Below, one piece after another: positions 56,789 through 64,000 of a DNA stretch of 64,000 bases; the first letter of the stretch is position 1; each line of letters opens with the position of its first letter. Source of the stretch: Lentinula raphanica (lineage: Eukaryota > Basidiomycota > Agaricomycetes > Agaricales > Omphalotaceae); the NCBI GenBank assembly GCA_027919835.1, contig JANVFP010000048.1:186001-250000 (forward strand). Direction: 5' to 3'. The notes beneath the pieces are model-generated. The model ran no database searches. It was not told the origin of the DNA and worked only from the letters and a program-made list of their open reading frames with translations. Made by a program: the position numbers and the translations under genes.

Positions 56789-57722
56789 AGGTAATCCTTG
56801 CCAGGCTTGTTTAACAGCGAGTTCTGCCTGCCCCTTCGAAGAACCCGGAAAGAGGACACATCCTCTGAAATCAGAGTATGTCTTCCTCTATCGTGGTAGT
56901 CGTACGCGCAACTCACTCAAGAATTCAAATAGACGTACAGCAACACTCGAAGACCGAATGCATCATCTCGAAACTTTGATTCAGGCAATCCCACCCGCAG
57001 TTGCTCGATCTTCTGATTCAACGCCCGACACCCAATTCAGTCACGTCTACCTCCACAGTTCCTTCAAAGACCTACCCTTCTGATGCTTCAGGCGTCAATC
57101 TCGATTGGTTCCCCAACCGTGGCCTCCGGAGAACAGACGTTAATCTGCAGACTCTGTGGAGAATGATTACCTCTGTCATACCTCCAGATCTCATGGACAG
57201 GTACCAATTTTGCATTCATTCTTCTTCGCGTTCTAATCTCGTTTTCTTTCTTCTCTACTAGTCTCGTTCAATGTTACCTTTCCACGTCATACTACATTCT
57301 ACAAGCTTCCTATCGGTACGTTCTCAACCTTTCCGGCCACCGTGTCTATCGACGCTGGACTACACAGGTCTGCAGATACGTATGATTTATTCGACCCCAT
57401 CGAAGATGAGATTCGAAAACGCACGTTCTGGTGTGTATATCCCTGGGATAAACAGCTTTCGGCACACTTTCGTCGGCCTCGTATCATCCGTCTTAGGGAT
57501 TGTGACGTGGGGGAGCCAGCTGCGGTGGACGATGAATTCATCACGAAGGACGGTCTTGGTGTTCCTCCGCTTGGAACTGAGTGCCGGATGACTGCATTCA
57601 TTTCAGCTATTCGAATCATGGCTGTCTTAGAATCTGTTACCGATGTCCCGCCCATCCATCAATCATCTTCACCGTTTCTCGCTCGAGCCACTGCTAGGAG
57701 ATCGCGCTGTCCGGACGTATGA
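56789..57722 (+). pseudogene. Zn2Cys6 fungal transcription factor, truncated and frameshifted
   Basis: Starts in the second half of the zinc cluster (CDEGNPCQACLTASSACPFE, EPGKR), then the dimerisation-like RTATLEDRMHHLETLIQAIP, VNLDWFPNRGLRRTDVNLQT, and the Fungal_trans region DLFDPIEDEIRKRTFWCVYP continuing WDKQLSAHF and RPRIIRLRDCDVGEPAAV. The first three zinc-binding cysteines are not present upstream, and pieces lie in different frames between 57000 and 57350. It cannot make a working DNA-binding domain. Confidence 0.75.
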
Positions 57723-58034
57723 TTCCCATGTGCGTGAACTATGCTCCTTCACCGACGTTGGCTGATTCATTTCGGTGCAGTACCCTAATCGTAAAACACA
57801 AATATGCTTGATCAATACAGTTGAGATGGAATACGATGGTAGGTTCCGAGTATCGATATCAAGCCTTGACCCGTTCTCATCAACCTCAGGTTACCTATCT
57901 GATTGAAGTGAATCATCGCCGAGGACGGTCAGCAGGCCTCTTAACGCCAAGATCGCGTCATCTGGCATCACTGTTCCAGGACCTTCAAAAGAATGCTCTA
58001 AGGTCAGTCTCTCTAAGCTGGATCCTATCACGGG

Positions 58035-58626
58035 ATGTCTACTACCGCCGATTTCCAGATGATTCCAACACCCCACTACTCACTCACTGCGAATCCAGAA
58101 TCAAAAGCTCAGTTTATATCCCAGCTCCGCTCAGTGATTATCAACGTCGGGTTTCTCTACCTCTCTAACACACCCATGGATAAAGCCCTTATCTCGACGC
58201 TCAAGGATGATTATATCCCTCGGTTGTTCGCTCTCCCGCAAGAGGATAAGGATAGGATAAGGATGGTAAATTCGCCTCATTTCTTGGGGTATTCGAGAAT
58301 GGGGATGGAGCTTACCAAGGGAGAGGTCGATGTCCAGGGACAGTCGAAGCAGGGAGTTGGGGCGCATTATGATGCATCTATGCTCACTTTTGTGGGTTGC
58401 TCGAAGTTGTGGGGAAAGTTGAAGTCGATTGACGAGGTTTTGTGTATGTGTAGCTCCTTCAAGCATCCGGAAAACATCGAGGCTTGCAAGCGCAGAATCT
58501 TCGTGGAGAATGGGTTGATGTTCCACCGCAGCCTGATACCTTTGTAGTAAGTCTCTATCAGAAGTGATCCTCTTATCCAATACTCAAAACTTTCGAAACT
58601 TTCAAGGTTAACTTTGGGCGATGTAA
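58035..58626 (+). pseudogene. Isopenicillin-N-synthase-like 2OG-Fe(II) oxygenase, damaged
   Basis: The N-terminal part is good (PESKAQFISQLRSVIINVGF, LFALPQEDKDRIRMVNSPHF, LGYSRMGMELTKGEVD). It then jumps to the metal site GVGAHYDASMLTFV, skipping about 100 residues. After another frame break come LQAQNLRGEWVDVPPQPD and TFVVNFG across an intron. The internal loss and frame changes mark it as non-functional. Confidence 0.75.
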
Positions 58627-58978
58627 GACTTCACTTATTTTCACTCGATCTGTTCTATACACTGATACACTTGTATCAGAAAATCAGACAATGGAGTTTG
58701 TGGCAGGAGTTGCCAGCGTAACGTCTAGCACAATATTCGGAAATTCCCGTGGTTGGCTTTTCAACGTCGGACTACCACCATTCAGTCTGAGTTTCTCTTT
58801 TCCATTTGCTCCATTCGCCAATCCCAGCGAGAACTGAAGGATCAGCAGGAGTACGGGAAGAGGAACGATTGAAGGTTGTTGGAAATTACTGCTTGTGTAA
58901 GTGAGTAGTCTATTTTCTCACTCGAATTTGTCTCACTTATCTAATTTCACCACAAGGTGACCTCTATCTTTTGCCACG

Positions 58979-59840
58979 ATGACCATTATACTTGGCTGGT
59001 ATCCGGAGACTAACACGGACGACGCGTGCTCGGTTAAGCAGCTTCCCGGGGTCAATCAACCATCCTCGCTTACATCTCCTTCCCAATCACACTTGTTCAA
59101 CCCCGTCAAGGTCGAAGAACGCACACCGCCTCCCGTGTCTGCTCCCGAACCAGACGAGGTACCCAAGACCGAAGAGACATATGGATGGAAACATCCTGCA
59201 GAGCTGCAGTATTATACACCAGAAAACTGGTCTCAAACAAAAATCATACTGCATCTCATCGCAAATTCTTTCAGCATACCACCCCGCCCTCCTGCCCGGA
59301 GTAACACTCCGTTCTTTATCGTCACCGGAGCCAACGGGCAGACGACACGTCTCCCGATAGGCTATTGTATCCCTCTCATGTTCATCGCCCGATTCCAATG
59401 GCTTTCGCTCGAACTCGTCTTGACGGCCTCGTCAAGAGAAACCGAATGGGAGGAATACAAATTCAGCATTTTACATCTCTCTCGACTGTGCTCTACGCTC
59501 TTGAAGCCAGCACAGGACGTTCGCTCGGGTGAACCAAGACGGGCTATCGAAAGGCATGGACCGAAAATGGAGGTGTCCTACGTTCGACCGAGCCCTGATG
59601 AGATATCGCCTGAGATGGTTCGTATCGAATCCATCTCAAGTCAAGGAGTTCTTTGGCCACGTTCGGCGCTCAAAGGCTACCCCGCAACTTCACTTGTCTC
59701 ATGTCGATATGATGAACATGTTTGGCGACAACGGACTTGGAGGGGTCGATGTCGCTCAAATGTTCACCCCGGAGTTCATCCGCGCTCAGTAGGTGCCTGC
59801 ATCGACTCCAGGGAGTGGAATTGATATCGGGCAAGGTTCG
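58979..59840 (+). pseudogene. Unidentified gene remnant
   Basis: A frame from 58979 (MTIILGWYPETNTDD) through PEPDEVPKTEETYGWKHPAE and TPENWSQTKIILHLIANSFS is followed by pieces in other frames, ending MMNMFGDNGLGGVDVAQMFT with PEFIRAQ before a stop near 59792. The coding character is convincing at both ends, but I do not recognise the family and no intron chain joins them. Confidence 0.35.
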
Positions 59841-60175
59841 AATGGCGGCGGTGTCCACTCTGGCTTCCCGAAGCTTAGTGTCCCTTCGCCGTAAGGGCTT
59901 TGACCCGAGCGTGTTCACTCGATGTCGGTTTCAGCAGGTTTATTTGTGTGTATCTACATCAGTTGTACGATCCTTCAACGGACCCTGTTCATTTGACTTC
60001 AACTATGTACAGTGCTCGCGATGAGACCAAATGCTGATTGATTGTGACCATCTGCTGCTCAATTTACTTTAGTCAGCCAGAAATATTCTCCAGCGGACCC
60101 TGTCCAAGAAACCCAATTCTCTTCATATCTCATCGTCTCTGATCTGAACTTGTCTATGAAATCCTATCACATTGC
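59841..60175. other. Intergenic
   Basis: About 335 nt between converging ends. Nothing supported. Confidence 0.4.
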
Positions 60176-61644
60176 TTAGCTTTGAGTGAAACAACAAATT
60201 CTACCTTGTGTACTCACATCGCCCCCTCGTCCTCTACATGCACCACTCCTGGTGGTACCACAGAGTGTAAGTGATTGTGTACAGATGACTACACTTCCAA
60301 CCCTCATATTGAGGAGGAGTGTCTTGAGTTTTTCCGTTACTTGTAGATATCAGCATGAAACTCCATACCCATGATTTCAAACATGACTTACACTCGCCAC
60401 CGAACAGTTTATTATTGACCAATACCACATCTGCCTGCTTCAAGACCTCCACCGCTCGAGCACTTGCACACATATCCCCATTCTCAAACTCTATCTCCCC
60501 TGGAGTGACCCCCACAAATGAAGATCGCATTTTGAACTCTTGAATGAAGAGCTGGCCAAGATCTGCCACCTCCTTACGGATCTCAATACCATATGCAAAG
60601 CATCCAATTTTGAATGCTGCTTCCACCAATGTATTCCCAATACCACTCCCCAGATCCACAAATGTAGAGTGCTTTGCGAGCCTAGTCCCAGCAAATATGA
60701 ACTCCAACATGGGACTCAATAGCTCACCATATGTCTCCTCTTCCTTTTTTTTACCCCGTGCAACAAGCCTCTGGAGCTGAGGCTTAATCGAACGCCCATA
60801 AGAAGCCTGAAACACAACCTCGAACAGAGCTTTGCTTCTGAGACGGGGTGCCCAGATCATTATTTTGTTCACGCTCTCAAAAGCTTCACAGAACTGCCCA
60901 AAGTTTTTCTGCCGGAGCCCACTTTTGATATTCACCCAGTGGGTCTACAAACAGTGTCAGCAAGATCGGATGTATGTTCCAGGCACCCACATGAAGAGGA
61001 TTATCCTTGTTGGCCCCTGCAACTACTATTGATAGTAATCATCAGCATCTGCTCATGCAGGCTTAAATACAGACTTGCCTGATACAAAATGGCTCACTGT
61101 ATCCATCAAATCCTGCACTGGATCATAATCGATCCCTCTGGTGGGTTGACATATCAAAAATCTACTCACCCACTGTCAGGAGATACCCGTACATCTACAA
61201 TCACACTTACGATTCTGAGGCCACATTTCCTGGGTAGTGCAAAGTAATTTCAGGAAATGGATAGGGAGAACCCTTTGAGGTTGTATCAGGAAACACTATT
61301 TGAATGATAATCAGTGACAGTATCATCAAGAACATTCAACGCTTACCCGAGCTATATTTTGCTAGCTGCTTCAATATAATTTTTGTTGAAGAGATAAAGA
61401 AGGAAGCTTGGAATTCCTTTGTTTCATAGCTATTTTTGTTGAGATCTGGATGCAGTTCGTACACTGTTGATGGGCCAATGACATTGAAATGTACAATGGA
61501 AGGGGAAGCATAAGTTGTGGTGGGAGGCATGGTGCATGGAGCAGACCCAAATACGAGCTGGTTGCCTCTGAACTTTTTGTTTCTTGGTTTTTGGGAAGGA
61601 GGAGTCGTTCCTTGCTTCAGTGCAGCGTTATCTCTGCAATTCAT
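60176..61644 (-). CDS. Dot1-like histone methyltransferase domain protein
   Basis: Six exons: 61644-61347, 61295-61211, 61137-61079, 61025-60991, 60944-60392 and 60339-60176; 397 residues, all in phase. One intron (61078-61026) has a GC donor (gcaagt). The methyltransferase core shows YGRSIKPQL, TYGELLSPMLEFIFAGTRL, the SAM-binding FVDLGSGIGNTLVEAAFKIG at about 254-273, GIEIRKEVADLGQ and QADVVLVNNKLF, as in Dot1, which methylates Lys79 of histone H3. The N-terminal 250 residues are unrelated to Dot1 as far as I can see. Compared with the usual Dot1 signature the NNFAF segment is NNKLF. The first exon is uncertain: the ATG at 61644 is the first in frame, but a spliced 5' exon could exist. The gene looks intact among damaged neighbours. 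Confidence 0.8.
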
Positions 61645-61883
61645 TAGCAAAGCATGAGTTTTGAGATTGAGATCTCGATACCGTTTCTTTTGGCTTCTTA
61701 TAGCTTCTCCATGCTCGGACCGCTAATCACAGATCCAGAAATCAGAGATAGAGTATATGATGTATGAAATGTGCGCACATTCATTGGCTTCGGCAAAATA
61801 AATTCGGACATAACGGTTATTGCAGAAAAAGATCCGTTGACAAGATCATCACATGTACGTATACGAGAAACTATGCAGCTGGG

Positions 61884-61981
61884 TGTGGGAGCTTTTGTTA
61901 CGGATTGGGCAATCGGCCCATAATCTCACGCCCTTGTGGGAGATTTTGTTACGGATTGGGTAATTGGCCCATTCTCCCACG
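61884..61981. repeat. Pair of short palindromic repeats (TTACGnWTTGGGTAA family), locus 2
   Basis: Two tandem ~47-nt units, each running from GTGGGAG through TTTTGTTACGGATTGGG and AATYGGCCCAT to TCTCACG or TCTCCCACG. The ends are inverted (GTGGGAGA/TCTCCCAC). The same family is present at 52479-52570. Confidence 0.85.
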
Positions 61982-62040
61982 TACACGCGGGAATAATCAG
62001 CTCAGGTTGCCGCCTTTTCCGGCAATCTCGAGTCGACCAA

Positions 62041-62695
62041 ATGTCAACGTCAACCTCCATCAGCCCTCCTTCAACTTCGCATCAGCCTCATCCAACGACA
62101 CTAAACGATCCACCATGGGTTGGGTGGATAGAAACAACCGGAGATGCGCTTCCTATCCTCGAGGCAGCTCGTTGTGGCTTGATTCCACGCGTAACCAGAT
62201 GTCTCCTCGATTCCGAACGAAAAATGATTACTTCTGGCTCAGTCTTCATTTTTGACGAGGATGAATTCGGAATCAAACGTCGGACGTTGGAGCCCGAGCC
62301 GGATTTCAGGCAATTTCTTGCTGTATCGAGAGACCAATAAACGTGGGCCAGGGCATAAAGGCAGCGGCAGCGGTAGCTCGCGGTCTCAGGAAGATGCGGA
62401 AACGGATGCAGGAAACACCGGACTCTTGAAAAGGTACGTCTGGCTATGATTGTTGTGTCCTCTAACCATATCTGATATCGGTTATCTAGATGTTTTCCTT
62501 GACCATTGGAGGAGTAGCCCGACATCTGATATCCTACTATCACATCGAGGATGTCGAGAACGGTCATCTACGTTCTCCGTCTTCCCTACCAAGTTGGTCC
62601 AGACGGTGTCCCTCGATATCGTGGGGAAGCAGACGAACTTGAACCAACTACGACGTCGATCCTCACCGCCCCACTATCAACGGGCCCACTCTTGA
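62041..62695 (+). pseudogene. Gti1/Pac2 (WOPR) transcription factor, frameshifted
   Basis: Reads PPWVGWIETTGDALPILEAA and then VFIFDEDEFGIKR, loses bases near 62280 and resumes in another frame WSPSRISGNFLLYRETNKRG, continuing LLKR. After an intron ending at 62490 it continues MFSLTIGGVARHLISYYHIE and DVENGHLRSPSSLP in a frame that does not match the exon before it. These blocks are the two halves of the WOPR DNA-binding region found in Wor1, Ryp1 and Pac2, regulators of morphology. Two frame breaks make it non-functional. Confidence 0.8.
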
Positions 62696-62850
62696 CTGAC
62701 AGGCATCGAAGCCAACGTTCTCAGTCTACCTTATCCGCACCACCTGTCTGCCGCTCCTTCTACCCTCAACTTCTGAAAAATATCCTTCGAATCTCCAAGC
62801 AGCCACACCCTTGTCGTTTATCTCATCGTTGAACGCCTTGCCAGGACGCT

Positions 62851-63857
62851 ATGACACGTTTTGGTGACTTCGCTCCTCTATGCAGAAACACACCCTCGTA
62901 TACCTGGTGTAATCTCTTCTATCGACAACTTTCCGATGATTCCTCTCTGAAGAGTATCTTGACTGGTCTATCCGCCGATGCGAATTCTGCACCAGTAGGA
63001 ATCAACCCTGTTTGTGGTATCGCCAAATCCGGGACCATGATAAACGGACCACATCAGGGATCAGGAAAGAGCTTGGGAAACATCGCAAAGATAGTCGTCT
63101 GTGCTGTGAGCATGCTCGTGATTCTGGGGCTGATCGTTGGGTCTCAAAAGAGAAAAGCTGCTGTGGGTGAGTGAAGAACTTGGTCGAACCTCAATATACC
63201 GTCCTTTCTCATGTAAATTTCAACAGGTCGTGTTGAACTTCGCAATCTGCTAGTGATCTACTTCCTCACATTACCATTCCAACTCTTGACCACCGGCGCG
63301 GTACTCGAGCAAGGTTCAACAGCACTCGTTGCGTTAACTGCCATACACGCAGGACTCGTCGCAGCTTTCTTTTGGGCTCTGATCATGAATGCCCTCATTG
63401 CAACCCAGAAAATTGAAGATGGAACACCGGCTGCATTGGTCGTGCGTGTGCTTTTCAGTTCCTTAGCGACGATACAATTTACACAGTTTTGCGTAGCCTT
63501 ATTTCCTGTTCTGCGCAGCCTTTTTTGCGAGGACGACGTACATCGCATTTGATGTCGCACTGGGTATCACCACAGCATTGGGCCCCTCCAACGATCCGAG
63601 TGAATTACGAAGTATTCCATTATTTGTCTTGACAAGCGTTTGGCCAGCAGCGTGGGCATCTATGAATCTCTTTCACTTGTCCTTTTGGCGTTGACTTGGC
63701 CGTTACCAGGGCTTCCGTACTTTATTTTGCGATCATGGCCTATATCGTTCTGGCTGTGCTCAACGAGACACGGCCGATGTGGTATTACATTCTGTCTGCA
63801 GGCCTGTTTGTGCTCAGTCAACTTGCTTGGTTCCTTCTCGGGAAGGTTATCTGTGAG
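62851..63857 (+). CDS. chs7: Chs7-type chitin synthase export chaperone, partial
   Basis: Exons 62851-63166, 63227-63441, 63497-63651 and 63710-63857, all in phase; the gene runs on to the right edge. Starts MTRFGDFAPLCRNTPSYTWC, then membrane segments IVVCAVSMLVILGLIVG, NLLVIYFLTLPFQLLTTGAV, ALVALTAIHAGLVAAFFWAL, the conserved VxEDGT-like KIEDGT loop, FFARTTYIAFDVALGITTAL, IPLFVLTSVWPAAASVLYFA and WYYILSAGLFVLSQLAWFLL. The seven-helix layout and motifs match Chs7, an ER protein needed for exit of chitin synthase. The last ~50 residues are not identified in the 140 nt that follow. No lesion seen. Confidence 0.88.
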
Positions 63858-64000
63858 GTGAGTAGATTTCATGTCGCTGCTTTCAGTCCGCGCACTCGGT
63901 TGGTCCGAGGATCTCTAGTTACACGTGTTGTTTCATTGAGCTCACGTTGATCAATGGAGACATCGATATGGTGTCTGATTGCCTACCGTCTGCTAATGCA

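Overview
The window reads as a basidiomycete genome, most likely an Agaricomycete. Nearly every gene is cut by short GT-AG introns of about 45-65 nt. The gene families present (a Skn1/Kre6-type GH16 protein, a Chs7 chaperone, a TET/JBP-like dioxygenase, a DIRS-type retroelement) also fit that group. Exon joins below were worked out by hand from splice signals and reading-frame phase. Family names come from recognised motifs; no search was run.

Layout. 1-16 kb is ordinary genome: an FHA-domain gene (partial), a single-pass membrane protein, a nine-exon GH16 beta-glucan synthesis gene, a 4.5-kb gap, and a twenty-exon family 2 glycosyltransferase. 16-22 kb holds one unrecognised small gene and then only repeats: a minisatellite, a tandem duplication, a 426-bp PIF/Harbinger-type MITE with TTA target duplications, and further tandem copies. 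22.3-28.3 kb is a tyrosine-recombinase retrotransposon (gag, RT-RNase H, recombinase) with a 93-bp direct repeat behind its last gene. 28.3-29.1 kb is an unusual ATGTTAA-rich array. 29.2-30.3 kb is the 3' part of a RecQ-like helicase gene.

The most interesting part is 31.6-38.3 kb. Two convergent genes whose stop codons are 9 bp apart encode an unrecognised 405-residue protein and a 1474-residue protein. The larger one joins a 2-oxoglutarate/Fe(II) dioxygenase domain resembling fungal TET/JBP enzymes to a C-terminal domain resembling the helical domain of 5-hydroxymethyl-dU DNA kinases. Together these suggest oxidation of a DNA base followed by further modification. Two more chromatin-type enzymes lie in the same accessory tract: a 21-exon JmjC-like protein (47.4-51.95 kb) and a Dot1-like methyltransferase (60.2-61.6 kb).

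From 40.8 to 62.8 kb these genes sit among damaged copies or pieces of ordinary genes: Nudix CoA diphosphatase, 5'-nucleotidase, Hse1 SH3 domain, a leucine-rich-repeat protein, both ends of a P4-ATPase separated by a piece of cytochrome P450 reductase, a Zn2Cys6 factor, an isopenicillin-N-synthase-like oxygenase and a Gti1/Pac2 factor. Small hairpin and palindromic repeats are scattered between them. An apparently intact chs7 gene (62.85 kb to the right edge) marks the return to ordinary sequence.
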